This document shows positions 23,528-31,915 of a stretch of DNA of 36,545 nt, in pieces. The translations under genes and the position numbers were made by a program. Position 1 is the stretch's first letter. Each line of letters opens with the position of its first letter. The notes under the pieces were generated by a model. It was not told the DNA's origin and searched no databases. It saw nothing but the letters and a program-made list of their open reading frames with translations. This DNA comes from Pelagerythrobacter aerophilus (GTDB lineage Bacteria; Pseudomonadota; Alphaproteobacteria; Sphingomonadales; Sphingomonadaceae): NCBI RefSeq assembly GCF_003581645.1, contig NZ_QXFK01000001.1, forward strand, positions 1 to 36,545. The letters run 5' to 3'.

Positions 23528-25999
23528 TCAGAAGGAAGCGGTCGCGCGGACGTACCAGAATCCCCCGTTGAATCCCGTCGGGGCGAAGCGGAGATATTTG
23601 ATTCCGTTGTTGATCTGCGATTGCCGCGCCTCGACGTCGGGATAATTGTCGAAAATATTCTCGCCGCCGACCGCGAGCTTGAGCATGTCGCTGACACGAT
23701 AGGAGAGTTCGAGATCGACCAGCAGTTCGGCGCCGCCCGTCTGGTCGGCCGCCGGCGTCGCGCCATAATCGGTCCATTTGCCATAATAATTTGCCCGTGC
23801 AACGAGGCCGAAACGGTCGCCCGAATAGGTGAAGGACGCATTGCCCTTCCACTTCGGGACGAAACCCTCCAGTTCGAGCAACCGCTCGCGATCGGCGGTG
23901 ATGACCGGAGAGGCCTTGATGACATCGGTTTTGGTATAGTTGCCGTTGAGGCCCAATGTCGCCTTGCCGCCGCCGAGGTCGAAGCCGACCGTCAGCACGG
24001 CATCGACGCCCTGGGTGCGGCTGTCGAAGGAGTTGGTGAAAAAGCTCACCTGCTGGAAAGAATCCCCTCCCGGAATGCCGAGCGCCGCAAGCTGTGCGCG
24101 CTGTGCCGGCGTAAGGTTGAAATTGCCTGACACGGCGATCCGGTCTTCGACCTTGATGTTGAAATAATCGAGCGTGAAGGTGATGCGGTTGGTGGGCTTC
24201 ACGACGATGCCGCCCGCCACGTTGAATGAATTTTCCGGCCGAAGCGGGGTCGCGCCGAAGAATTGTGCGACCGGATTGGTAGGCGCGATAATCCCGGCCG
24301 TGAGCGGTGCGCCGGTTACCGAATCGATGTTCGTTTGCACCTGCGAGGCGTTCGACTGACCCGGGGTCGGCGCGCGAAAGCCGGTATTGACGGATCCGCG
24401 CACGGCGAAAATGTCGGAGAAATCATAGCGCCCGTTGATCTTCCAAGTGAATTTCGAGCCGAAATCCGAGTAATTCTCGTAGCGTCCGGCGAGGCCGAAC
24501 TGAAACGCCTCGGTGAGATTGCCTTCGAGCGACGTATAGGCAGCCCAGTTGCTTCGTGCGAACTCGCCGGCCTGGATCGGACTGAAGCCGGGAAAGCCGT
24601 TAGAACCGACGGGCAGGCCCACCCTGCTTCCCGTATCGGGGTCGATGACCGAGGCGAAAGGCCCGACCTGCCAGGAAGCGATGTCTCCGGCCGTGATCTC
24701 ATAGGTCTCGCGCCGATACTCGAGGCCGCCGGCAAGCGTCAGCGGATCGGACGTGCCGATGGCGATCGGATAGGTGAGATCCAGATTGAAGGCGAGTTCG
24801 CGCTGCTCGAGCTGCCCGGGCTTGAAAGAGGTCGGCGACGCCAGACCGAGCGAAGGGTTGACCGTGTTGTCGATCCGGTAGGACGCATGATTTTGGCCGT
24901 AGGACGCGCTGAGGTCATAGGTAAAGCCCGAGGCAAACTCGCCCTTGAGACCGGCGGCGAGCGCGGCGTCGGTCACCGTCGCACCGAACTGCGGCGTAAA
25001 ACCGCCGGGATAGAGCTGGCGAAAGCTGAACCGCTGGCCGCCCGGGGTGCTGGTCAGCGGAATCGAGGTGGAAATGAAACTGGTATCGGGATGACGGTAG
25101 AAGAACGCCGTGGTCCCGCGGCTCCAGCTATAGTTGCCGAAGGTGTAGAATTCCATTTCGTCCGACAGATCGATGCCGGCGTTGACGAAGATGCGGGCCG
25201 CTTCGGACTCGGGATTGCCCCATCGCTGCGCCGGGACCGGAACGCCCTGGACACCTGCGTCTATCAGCGCCTGTGCGTCGGGACGCTGGATGCCGCGCGA
25301 TGTGGAACTGGCGTTCACATATTCGCCGCTGATGTTGACGAAACCGGCATCGGTAAACGGGAGGCCGACATTGCCCTGGACGAGCACATCCTCGCCATCG
25401 CCCTTATAGAATTGGCCGTAGCGGGCAATCAGCAGCCCGCCCTCACGGTCCCGGCGCAGGCCGAAATTGAGCACACCGGCGATCGCGTCCGAGCCGTAAA
25501 GTGCCGATGCCCCGTCGCGCAGCACCTCGAGCTGGCCGATTGCGATCGATGGGATCGCCGAGAGATCGGGACCCTGCGAACCGCGAATATAGGGAACGTT
25601 CGTGAACTGGACGGTGGCGCCGCGATGACGGCGCTTGCCGTTGACGAGGACCAGCGTCTGATCCGGCGGCAGGCCGCGAAGCGAGAAGGGCCGGGTGAAG
25701 ACGGCGCCGTCATTGCTGACGAGGCGCTGCACATTGAGCGACGGGACCTCGGTGCGGAGGAGATCGTTCATATCGGCTGTGCCCTTTTCGAGCAGTTCCG
25801 AGCCGGTGATAATATCGATCGGCTGGGCGGAGTCGGCCGCCTTGAGATCATTCCGCCTTGTGCCGGTCACGACGATGTCGCCCTGCGACGCGGCTGCTCC
25901 CGATGCTTCTTCGGCGCCGTCCTGCGCAAAGGCCGCAACCGGCAAGGTGACGACCAGGGCGGCGATAATCGAGCCGCTCGTGCGAAGCAGTTTCTGCAT
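23528..25999 (-). CDS. TonB-dependent outer-membrane receptor 2
   Basis: 823 residues. Signal peptide about 1-25 (VAAFAQ), plug start GDIVVTGTRRNDLKAADSAQ, plug motifs LLRTEVPSLNVQRLVSND, FSLRGLPPDQTLVLVNGKRRH and VLRDGASALYGSDAIAGVLNF, then a barrel ending GGFWYVRATASF. Ligand unknown. It converges on the lysR gene with a 36-bp gap and is not in an operon. It may be the outer-membrane entry for the substrate of the Aap-like transporter, but no sequence signal proves this. GGGAGGGGAG precedes ATG 25999. It lacks the TGAGGG-N16-CGTA promoter found for receptor 1. Confidence 0.92.
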   Translation of the reverse strand: MQKLLRTSGSIIAALVVTLPVAAFAQDGAEEASGAAASQGDIVVTGTRRNDLKAADSAQPIDIITGSELLEKGTADMNDLLRTEVPSLNVQRLVSNDGAVFTRPFSLRGLPPDQTLVLVNGKRRHRGATVQFTNVPYIRGSQGPDLSAIPSIAIGQLEVLRDGASALYGSDAIAGVLNFGLRRDREGGLLIARYGQFYKGDGEDVLVQGNVGLPFTDAGFVNISGEYVNASSTSRGIQRPDAQALIDAGVQGVPVPAQRWGNPESEAARIFVNAGIDLSDEMEFYTFGNYSWSRGTTAFFYRHPDTSFISTSIPLTSTPGGQRFSFRQLYPGGFTPQFGATVTDAALAAGLKGEFASGFTYDLSASYGQNHASYRIDNTVNPSLGLASPTSFKPGQLEQRELAFNLDLTYPIAIGTSDPLTLAGGLEYRRETYEITAGDIASWQVGPFASVIDPDTGSRVGLPVGSNGFPGFSPIQAGEFARSNWAAYTSLEGNLTEAFQFGLAGRYENYSDFGSKFTWKINGRYDFSDIFAVRGSVNTGFRAPTPGQSNASQVQTNIDSVTGAPLTAGIIAPTNPVAQFFGATPLRPENSFNVAGGIVVKPTNRITFTLDYFNIKVEDRIAVSGNFNLTPAQRAQLAALGIPGGDSFQQVSFFTNSFDSRTQGVDAVLTVGFDLGGGKATLGLNGNYTKTDVIKASPVITADRERLLELEGFVPKWKGNASFTYSGDRFGLVARANYYGKWTDYGATPAADQTGGAELLVDLELSYRVSDMLKLAVGGENIFDNYPDVEARQSQINNGIKYLRFAPTGFNGGFWYVRATASF

Positions 26000-26353
26000 G
26001 CTCCCCTCCCATTTACAAAAGCTCTCGGCTTCATCGCCGAGCTATATTCGTGGCTCCGGCATGGCCAGAAATAATCACGACTCATCATTACAAACGAGAG
26101 GGCTATTCCATATCGTTATATGTTAGGCCTTGGAGGCTGGACTGAGGGTCGCCCGCCTGCAAACTCGCCGCAGCCCCCCGGGCAGCGCGTCCGGCACGCA
26201 ACGACATGGTCCTACACGCATCATGGTGAACGCAGCCGCGCGTTCCTTGGTCGCGCCTATCCGGCGGCGCGACCGGCCGGGCGCGGCGCTAAGATATACA
26301 GCGCAGCGTGCCGCCTTCCGGCCTGGCGGCATCCCGCATCGTCCTATGTTCCG
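26000..26353. other. Gene-free stretch before TonB receptor 2
   Basis: No credible gene. Two structures are visible. A CTCGGC/GCCGAG hairpin at 26024-26041 lies in the likely 5' leader of receptor 2. A CATAT-CGTT-ATATG palindrome at 26109-26122 could be a regulator site upstream of it. The half next to 26353 holds a GCCGCC/GGCGGC hairpin after the lipoprotein gene without a T-run. Confidence 0.4.
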
Positions 26354-26695
26354 TCACATCTTGTCCATGTCGTGCCCGGCGTGAGGGTCGGGCTCGGCCG
26401 GCTTCGCAGGGTCCGGGGCGGGCTTTGCGACGGGAGGCACGGGCGCCTTAGCCACGGGTTCTTTCGCGGGACGCGATGTCTCGGGCGGCTTCGCACCGTC
26501 GGTGGCGACTGCCGGCTCCTCCTGAGCCGGTGCTCCCTCCACGGCAGGCGGAGTTTCAGCGATCGGCGGCGTCATTCCGCCGGGGTTTCCGCGCTGTTCT
26601 GACGGCCCTTCATTCGTCTGCGTGGGTTCGGCGCCGCATGCGGCCAGGGCAAGGATCAGCGCGGTCGCGCTGGTCAAGGCAATGCGTCTCATCAT
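26354..26695 (-). CDS. Small lipoprotein with PHAGHDM metal-binding tail (copy 2)
   Basis: 113 residues. Lipoprotein signal with lipobox LAAC (Cys20), then a long Pro/Ala/Glu-rich flexible stalk (PPAVEGAPAQEEPAV, PVPPVAKPAPDPAKPAEP) ending in DPHAGHDMDKM. The tail is nearly the same as in the lipoprotein at 3962-4369, while the rest differs except in composition. This suggests a membrane-anchored arm that presents a His/Met/Asp copper site in the periplasm. ATG 26695 follows a strong AAAGGAG. Last gene of the copA2-copB2-DUF305-DUF411 operon, 28 bp after the DUF411 gene. Not recognised as a named family. Confidence 0.78.
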   Translation of the reverse strand: MMRRIALTSATALILALAACGAEPTQTNEGPSEQRGNPGGMTPPIAETPPAVEGAPAQEEPAVATDGAKPPETSRPAKEPVAKAPVPPVAKPAPDPAKPAEPDPHAGHDMDKM

Positions 26696-26723
26696 GTCAG
26701 TCTCCTTTTGTCGCGACGGCGGA

Positions 26724-27245
26724 TCACGCGCGGAATTCGGACACCTTGCCGCCGCCGAACGCCATAACGTCGAAGGCGTCGACGCTTCCGTCCGGCATTT
26801 CCATTCCCGGGGAGCCGCGCGGCATTCCCGGCACCGCGATGCCGCGAATGTCGCGCGGCTTTTCGAGGAGCAGTTTCGCGACATGGCGCATCGGCACATG
26901 ACCTTCGACGGCATAGCCGCCGATTATCGCCGTGTGGCACGAGGCCAGATCGGCAGGCACGCCATATTGCGTCTTGACGGCGGCCATGTCCGAGCGGTTC
27001 TCGACAATCACCTCATAGCCGGCCTTGCGCGCGATATCCGCCCAGGCCTCACAGCAGCCGCATCCGGGATCGCGGTAGACGAGCATCCGCCCAAGATCCG
27101 CCGCTTCGTCGCGAGGCTTGCGAGCCGGGTCATTTTTCTCACCTGTCGCTGCCGGGGCCGGAGCGGCATTGCACGCCGCAAGCGCGACTCCCGAGCCGGC
27201 CGCGATCAGGCCGATAAGATAGCGGCGCGTCATCGGGCTTTGCAT
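26724..27245 (-). CDS. DUF411-family metal-binding protein
   Basis: 173 residues. A twin-arginine-like/lipoprotein signal (MTRRYLIGLIAAGSGVALAAC, lipobox LAAC), then the DUF411 core MLVYRDPGCGCCEAWADIARKAGYEV, with the CxCC copper-binding motif, SCHTAIIGGYAVEGHVP and PGMPRGSPGMEMPDG. DUF411 proteins (CopG type) bind copper and occur in cop operons, where they may shuttle Cu between periplasmic proteins. Start overlaps the region of the DUF305 stop (1-bp gap), whose end supplies GAGGAAATG as ribosome site. Fourth gene of the copA2 operon. Confidence 0.88.
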   Translation of the reverse strand: MQSPMTRRYLIGLIAAGSGVALAACNAAPAPAATGEKNDPARKPRDEAADLGRMLVYRDPGCGCCEAWADIARKAGYEVIVENRSDMAAVKTQYGVPADLASCHTAIIGGYAVEGHVPMRHVAKLLLEKPRDIRGIAVPGMPRGSPGMEMPDGSVDAFDVMAFGGGKVSEFRA

Positions 27246-27246
27246 G

Positions 27247-27690
27247 TCATTTCCTCACGAGAATGGATTTCATCTGTTCGATTTCGGCAGCCTGTCCCGC
27301 GATAATAGTGCGGCAAAGTTCGCGTATTTCGGCATCCTTCAGCGATGCCTGCTCACACATGAGGATTGCCCCCGAATGATGCGGAATCATTGAACGGAGG
27401 AAGGCCGTATCGCCAATTGTCGTCTGGGTCCGGATCAGTCCGAAACTTCCGAAAAAGGCGACCGCCGACCCCAGCAAGAGAAGCAGGTTGAAGCGCTTCG
27501 ATGGAAACATGTCCGGCATCGCGACGATCATCAGCACCACCATCGGCGAGACCATCATCAGCGTCATGTAGAGCATGTTCAGATTATTGTAGAAGCTCGA
27601 GAGGCGGTCGATCATGACGAACATCACCAGATACATGATGACACCGCTGACGATCGTCTGCAGCGCAAGGCTGCGATAGGCTGGTTTCAC
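27247..27690 (-). CDS. Membrane-anchored DUF305 protein
   Basis: 147 residues from GTG 27690 with GAGGAG upstream; a longer frame to 27828 was rejected because it lies inside copB2. Three hydrophobic segments (LQTIVSGVIMYLVMFVMI, LYMTLMMVSPMVVLMIVA, FNLLLLLGSAVAFFGSFGLI) precede a DUF305 motif FLRSMIPHHSGAILMCEQASLKD. The HH-E-type motif of DUF305 resembles ferritin-like metal sites and is thought to bind copper. The protein probably presents this domain at the inner membrane. Lies 38 bp after copB2 in the copA2 operon. Confidence 0.87.
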   Translation of the reverse strand: MKPAYRSLALQTIVSGVIMYLVMFVMIDRLSSFYNNLNMLYMTLMMVSPMVVLMIVAMPDMFPSKRFNLLLLLGSAVAFFGSFGLIRTQTTIGDTAFLRSMIPHHSGAILMCEQASLKDAEIRELCRTIIAGQAAEIEQMKSILVRK

Positions 27691-27728
27691 GGCATTTCTC
27701 CTCGACGTGTCGCCGCCCCGCGAAACTT

Positions 27729-28943
27729 CTAGAACCAGGCCCGCACCCCCATGACGAAGCTGACGCCGCTCGCATCCTCGCCTGCGGCGCGCGCAAATCG
27801 CGCGGTATCGCCGACCTTGCGCGTCCATTCGACGCCGACATAGGGAGCGAATTCCTTTACGATCTCGTAGCGAAGGCGGAGGCCGAGCTCGAGGTCGGAG
27901 AGGCCCGAACCCGTTCCGGTCTCGGGCACATCCTGCAGCGCGAAATTGAATTCGGCCATCGGCTGGAGAATCAGCTTCTGGGTGATGCGTTGGTCGTAAT
28001 AGCCCTCAAGGCGGCCGAGCAGATCGCCCTTGTTCGAAAGAAACAGCGCGCCTTCGACCTCGAACCAGTAGGGCGCGAGGCCTTCGAAGCCGATCGTCGC
28101 ATAAGTCCGGTCGGGTCCGGGGCCGAGGTCCTGCCTGATACCCGCCTGCGCATTGAAATAGGGTCCAATCGCCCGGCTGTAGAGGGCCTGTATCTCGGTT
28201 TCCTCAACGCCTTCGCCGAACACACCTTCGCCTTCGCTCTTGAGCGTTAGGCGGTTGATGTCGCCGCCGTACCAAGCCTCGCCGTCCCAGCGGAAGCCGT
28301 CGCGTCCTTTGCGTGCCTGATATTCGGCCAGATTGAAGCTAATGAAAGCGATGGTTTGCGCGCCATTCTCCTTCATCATGTCGTGGCGCGAGTGCTCCAT
28401 TTCGGCTTGGGGATAGATGCGGTCGGCGTACCAGTCGCCGGGCGGCGGCGGCGCAGCGGCGTCGCCCGGCGGCAGGTCGGTCCCGCTGGCGCTCGTCGTC
28501 GCCATAGCTTCCATTCCGGCCATGGGATCCGCAGACTCGCCCTTCGGGGTGCAATGGCCCATTTTGGCATGTTCGGGCGGGCAATCGGGATCGGACGACT
28601 GCGGTGCGCCATGATCCATCGCACCCATGTCCGAAGCGCCCTTGTCTGGAGCCTCCGCCTCAGGCGTACAATGACCCATCGCCGCATGTTCGGGCGGGCA
28701 GCTTGAAGCCTCGGGTTCCATGTCCATGCCCTGCATGTTCCCATGGTCCATCTGCTCCATCGGTCCTTCGGCCGGCGCTTCGGGCGCGGGCTGGGCTACC
28801 GGCGCTGGCGCTGGCGTTGGCGAGGGAGCGGGTGTCGGCGCGGGCGCCGCACCATGCATCGAATGATCCATCGACTGCGCCGCGGCGGGCACAGCAAAGG
28901 CCAGCGGCGCGATACCAGCGAGGAGAAGCGCGACCCGGGTCAT
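27729..28943 (-). CDS. copB: Copper resistance outer-membrane protein CopB (copy 2)
   Basis: 404 residues. Signal peptide to about residue 23 (AAAQ), a Pro/Ala linker, then two copies of an unusual motif, CPPEHAAMGHCTP (82-94) and CPPEHAKMGHCTP (121-133), with MDHG-type repeats between. The CopB barrel follows (DWYADRIYPQAEMEHSRHDMM, GGDINRLTLKSEGEGVFGEG, GIRQDLGPGPDRTYATIG, SFVMGVRAWF), ending in Phe. Its start overlaps the copA2 stop (ATGA). Unlike copy 1, which has many MDH repeats, the N-domain here relies on Cys/His/Met motifs shared with CopA2. An upstream in-frame extension to 29015 lies in copA2 and was rejected. Confidence 0.93.
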   Translation of the reverse strand: MTRVALLLAGIAPLAFAVPAAAQSMDHSMHGAAPAPTPAPSPTPAPAPVAQPAPEAPAEGPMEQMDHGNMQGMDMEPEASSCPPEHAAMGHCTPEAEAPDKGASDMGAMDHGAPQSSDPDCPPEHAKMGHCTPKGESADPMAGMEAMATTSASGTDLPPGDAAAPPPPGDWYADRIYPQAEMEHSRHDMMKENGAQTIAFISFNLAEYQARKGRDGFRWDGEAWYGGDINRLTLKSEGEGVFGEGVEETEIQALYSRAIGPYFNAQAGIRQDLGPGPDRTYATIGFEGLAPYWFEVEGALFLSNKGDLLGRLEGYYDQRITQKLILQPMAEFNFALQDVPETGTGSGLSDLELGLRLRYEIVKEFAPYVGVEWTRKVGDTARFARAAGEDASGVSFVMGVRAWF

Positions 28944-30781
28944 TCGCCGTCTCCCTTCGGCCGGACGCTGACGACGCGCATCATCCCCGCGTGCATGTGA
29001 TAGAGAAGGTGGCAATGGAACGCCCAGTCGCCGAGCGCGTCGGCGGTGAAGTCGAAGCTCGCGGTGCCGCCCGGCTGGACGAGCACCGTATGCTTGCGCG
29101 GCGAACGGTCGCCCTTGCCCGTGACCAGTTCGAAAAAATGGCCGTGGAGGTGGATCGGGTGGCTCATCATCGAATCGTTGATGAGGTTGATCCGCACCCG
29201 CTCACCTTCGATGAAGGGGATCGGCTCGTGATAGTCGGACATTTTGATGCCGTCGAACGACCACATGAAACGTTCCATGTTGCCGGTCAGGTGGATGTCG
29301 AGCGAGCGCGACGCCGCGCGCACATCGGGATTGCGTTCCAGCGCGACAAGGTCGTGATAGGTCAGCACCTTGTGCCCCACGTTTTCAAGTCCCTGCCCTG
29401 GCTCGCCCATGCGATCCATCGGCATCGGCGAGATCGTCTGGACGCTCGGGTCGCGCTTGACCTGCGGCGCGACGCTGAAGTCGCGCATGCTGTGCTGCAT
29501 GCCGCCCGATCCATGATCCATGCCCGCCATCGCGCCGCCTTCGCCCGCCGGCGTGCAATGACCCATTTTCGCATGTTCGGGAGGGCAGGATGGATCGGTA
29601 GCGGGCATGGGCATGGCGCCCATGTCACCGCTGCCCGAATGGTCCATACCCGCCATCGCGCCGTCCGACATGTCGCCCATGCCCATGTCCTTCATGGTGG
29701 CGAGCGGGCGTTCGCGAAGCGGCGGCACCTCGGCGACCATGCCGGCGCGCGGTGCGAGCGTCGCACGTCCCATGCCCGAACGATCGTTCGCCTCGGCGAC
29801 GAACGTATAGGCGCGGTCCTCGGCCGGGGTGACGATGACGTCATAGGTTTCGGCGACCGCGATCTGAAACTCGTCGATTTCGGTCGGCACGACGTTGAGC
29901 CCGTCGGCCTGCACGACGGTCATCCTGAGGCCCGGGATGCGGACGTTGAAGATCGTCATCGCCGACGCATTGACGATACGCAGACGCACCCGCTCGCCCG
30001 GGCTGAAGAGCGCGGTCCAGTTGTCGCGCGGACCATGGCCATTGACGAGGAAGGTGTATGTCGAACCATTAACGTCTGCGACGTCGGTCGGGTCCATCCG
30101 CATCTTGCCCCAATCGATCCGCTCCTTGAGCGGTTGATCCTTGCCGGCGAGCAGACCCGCCAGCGTCTGGCGCTGCATGTTGAAATGGCCGGGATTGACC
30201 TTGAGCTTGCGGAAGATCGCTTCGGGCGAAAGCTGACTGTGGTCCGACAGCACGACAACATGTTCACGGTCGTAGCCGATCGGGTCAGCGCCCGCCGGGT
30301 CGATGACGATCGGCCCGTAATGGCCGAGTTGCTCCTGCAGCCCCGAATGGCTGTGATACCAGTAGGTGCCCGACTGGACGACGGGGAACTCGTAGACGAA
30401 GGTCGACTTCGGCTTGATGCCGGGAAAGCTCACCCCCGGCACGCCGTCCATCTGGAAGGGCAGGATCAACCCGTGCCAGTGGATCGAGCTGTCCTCGTCG
30501 AGGTCGTTAATGACGGTGAGCTTGGCCGTTTGCCCTTCCTTCAGCCGGATGAGCGGTGCGGGCACGGTGCCGTTGATCCCGATCGCGCGGCTGAGCTTGC
30601 CGTCGATCCGCATCGTCTGGCGCGCGATGCGCAGCGTGATGTCGTTGCCCGATACGGTGGGAAGAGGCGCGGTGATGCCCGAGGACACCGGCTGCGCCCA
30701 GGCGGGGAACCATGCGGCCATCGCCGCAGCAGCGCCTCCGCCCAAAGCTCCACTGACGAACCGACGCCTTTCCATCTGCAT
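28940..30781 (-). CDS. copA: Copper resistance multicopper oxidase CopA (copy 2)
   Basis: 613 residues. Twin-arginine signal (ERRRFVSGALGG, residues 4-15, to AWAQ). All copper ligand motifs are present: HWHG at 101, WYHSHSG at 141, HPIHLHGHFF at 541 and HCHLLYHMHAGMM at 589. The Met-rich insert (about 363-430) contains MKDMGMGDMSDGAMAGMDHS and the motif CPPEHAKMGHCTP (399-411), also found twice in CopB2. Periplasmic Cu(I) oxidase. It heads the five-gene operon copA2-copB2-DUF305-DUF411-lipoprotein and follows the ECF-like promoter at 30818. Similar to CopA1 throughout, but not a recent copy. Confidence 0.95.
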   Translation of the reverse strand: MQMERRRFVSGALGGGAAAAMAAWFPAWAQPVSSGITAPLPTVSGNDITLRIARQTMRIDGKLSRAIGINGTVPAPLIRLKEGQTAKLTVINDLDEDSSIHWHGLILPFQMDGVPGVSFPGIKPKSTFVYEFPVVQSGTYWYHSHSGLQEQLGHYGPIVIDPAGADPIGYDREHVVVLSDHSQLSPEAIFRKLKVNPGHFNMQRQTLAGLLAGKDQPLKERIDWGKMRMDPTDVADVNGSTYTFLVNGHGPRDNWTALFSPGERVRLRIVNASAMTIFNVRIPGLRMTVVQADGLNVVPTEIDEFQIAVAETYDVIVTPAEDRAYTFVAEANDRSGMGRATLAPRAGMVAEVPPLRERPLATMKDMGMGDMSDGAMAGMDHSGSGDMGAMPMPATDPSCPPEHAKMGHCTPAGEGGAMAGMDHGSGGMQHSMRDFSVAPQVKRDPSVQTISPMPMDRMGEPGQGLENVGHKVLTYHDLVALERNPDVRAASRSLDIHLTGNMERFMWSFDGIKMSDYHEPIPFIEGERVRINLINDSMMSHPIHLHGHFFELVTGKGDRSPRKHTVLVQPGGTASFDFTADALGDWAFHCHLLYHMHAGMMRVVSVRPKGDGE

Positions 30782-30817
30782 ATTCTTTCCGACCGTTTAA
30801 TGACTGTTCCTAAAGCC

Positions 30818-30845
30818 ATACGCAGGCGAGACGGCCGCCCCTCAA
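30818..30845 (-). promoter_or_regulatory. ECF-type promoter of copA2
   Basis: TTGAGGG - 16 nt - CGTAT on the minus strand; the -10 part ends 37 bp before the copA2 ATG (30781). It shares CCTGCGTAT around the -10 with the copC promoter. Confidence 0.75.
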
Positions 30846-30894
30846 TAATAATGCCGTCGATGAGGGAATGCCGCCAGATCGAGCGGTCGATATG

Positions 30895-31479
30895 TCAACC
30901 CCGCGCTCTCGCCGATGTTCCCGCGAGCAATTCCTTGAGCCTGGTTCGCGCACGGTACAGGCGCGTCTCGACCGTCTTCTCGCTGACCCGCAAAATTGCC
31001 GCGGCTTCGGCCTGGCTGACCTCATCCACGCCGCGCAGCAGCAGCACCTCGCGCAAATTTTGCGGCAGTTGGTCGATCGCTCCGCGGACCCGCGCAAGCT
31101 CGCGCTTGGCGGTCGCCTCGGAGTCGGGCGCGGGACCATCGCTCGCGACATGATGTGCACTCTCGAGCGGCAGCGCGCGAGAAAAAAAGGCACGCACTTT
31201 TCGCCGACGCGCCCAATCCCGGCATTTGTTGAGTGCGATACGGGCAATCCAGGTACGAAACGGCCGATCGCCATCATAGCGGTCGAGCGCGGAAAAGCCG
31301 GCAACAAAGCTCTCCTGCGTCAGGTCCATCGCCTCTTCGGCATCGCCGACTTGCTTGACGATGAGCCGGTAGACCCCCGCCTTGTACCGGCGCAGCAGCT
31401 CGCGATACGCATCCTCGCGGCGCGCGCGCGCAAAGACTGCCAATTCCTCATCGCTACATTGCGATAGGTCGGCGCTCAC
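30895..31479 (-). CDS. ECF sigma factor, CnrH-like (cluster 2)
   Basis: 194 residues. Region 2 (YRELLRRYKAGVYRLIVKQVGDAEEAMDLTQESFVAGFSALDRYDGDRPFRTWIARIALNKCRDWARRRK) and region 4 (IDQLPQNLREVLLLRGVDEVSQAEAAAILRVSEKTVETRLYRARTRLKELL) are complete. Third gene of a small-membrane-protein / periplasmic-sensor / ECF-sigma cassette whose order matches cnrYXH. Its start overlaps the sensor stop (ATGA). Best candidate to recognise the TGAGGG-N16-CGTA promoters, including the one of its own operon. Sigma 1 at 9670-10230 is a divergent relative and a second candidate. Confidence 0.92.
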   Translation of the reverse strand: MSADLSQCSDEELAVFARARREDAYRELLRRYKAGVYRLIVKQVGDAEEAMDLTQESFVAGFSALDRYDGDRPFRTWIARIALNKCRDWARRRKVRAFFSRALPLESAHHVASDGPAPDSEATAKRELARVRGAIDQLPQNLREVLLLRGVDEVSQAEAAAILRVSEKTVETRLYRARTRLKELLAGTSARARG

Positions 31480-31913
31480 CGTGCATCGGCGGTCAGCGCC
31501 TTGACCACGCTCTTGTCGAACATCTCCGCCTGTTCGGGGCTCAGAACCCCGCGCATCGCGAACAAATGCTGGAGCGTTTCCTTCTGCAGATCGCCCATCA
31601 CTTCATGCGTCTCGTCGATCGCCTTGGTGACCCTCGGACCATAGCCATGTTCGGCTTCGATCGCCTGCGCGAGCCGGACATTGGCGGCGCGCATTTCGAG
31701 TTCAAGCGCCCGGCGGCGACTTGCAAAGTCGGCTTCGATCCGCTCGATCTTCCTTTCCTGCTCCGCGGTGAGGTCGAGCTGCCCGTGGAGAAGCGCGTGG
31801 AGTTCGGTTTCGCTGGCGTCCGGGGCATCCGACACCGTGCGCCCGACGAAAACACCGGCGATGGCCGCAGCGAATGCGATGAGGCCCAGGAGAAGAAGGC
31901 GGCGCGACGGCAT
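31476..31913 (-). CDS. Periplasmic heavy-metal sensor, CnrX-like
   Basis: 145 residues. An N-terminal membrane anchor (RRLLLLGLIAFAAAIAGVFVGRTV) is followed by an all-helical periplasmic domain (ELHALLHGQLDLTAEQERKIERIEADFASRRRALELEMRAANVRLAQAI ... MGDLQKETLQHLFAMRGVLSPEQAEMFDK). This fits the CnrX/ZraP-like sensor fold, in which His and Met residues of a four-helix hairpin bind the metal. HALLHG, EAEHGYG, DETHEVM and LQHLFAM supply candidate ligands. It likely releases the anti-sigma protein when copper is bound. The 3' end of a second copy survives at 10237-10347. Confidence 0.88.
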   Translation of the reverse strand: MPSRRLLLLGLIAFAAAIAGVFVGRTVSDAPDASETELHALLHGQLDLTAEQERKIERIEADFASRRRALELEMRAANVRLAQAIEAEHGYGPRVTKAIDETHEVMGDLQKETLQHLFAMRGVLSPEQAEMFDKSVVKALTADAR

Positions 31914-31915
31914 CG

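Noticed and set aside
24263-26074. 603-codon open frame opposite TonB receptor 2
   Set aside because: Low-complexity Arg/Gly/Ala product, no domain; the receptor on the other strand is a complete family member. Such antisense frames are normal in GC-rich DNA.
26354-26390. TGAGGG on the plus strand near the lipoprotein end
   Set aside because: Not followed by CGTA and points into no gene start.
28604-31153. 849-codon open frame opposite copA2 and copB2
   Set aside because: Runs across several clear genes, His/Arg-rich mirror of Met/His codons, no start signals or family features.
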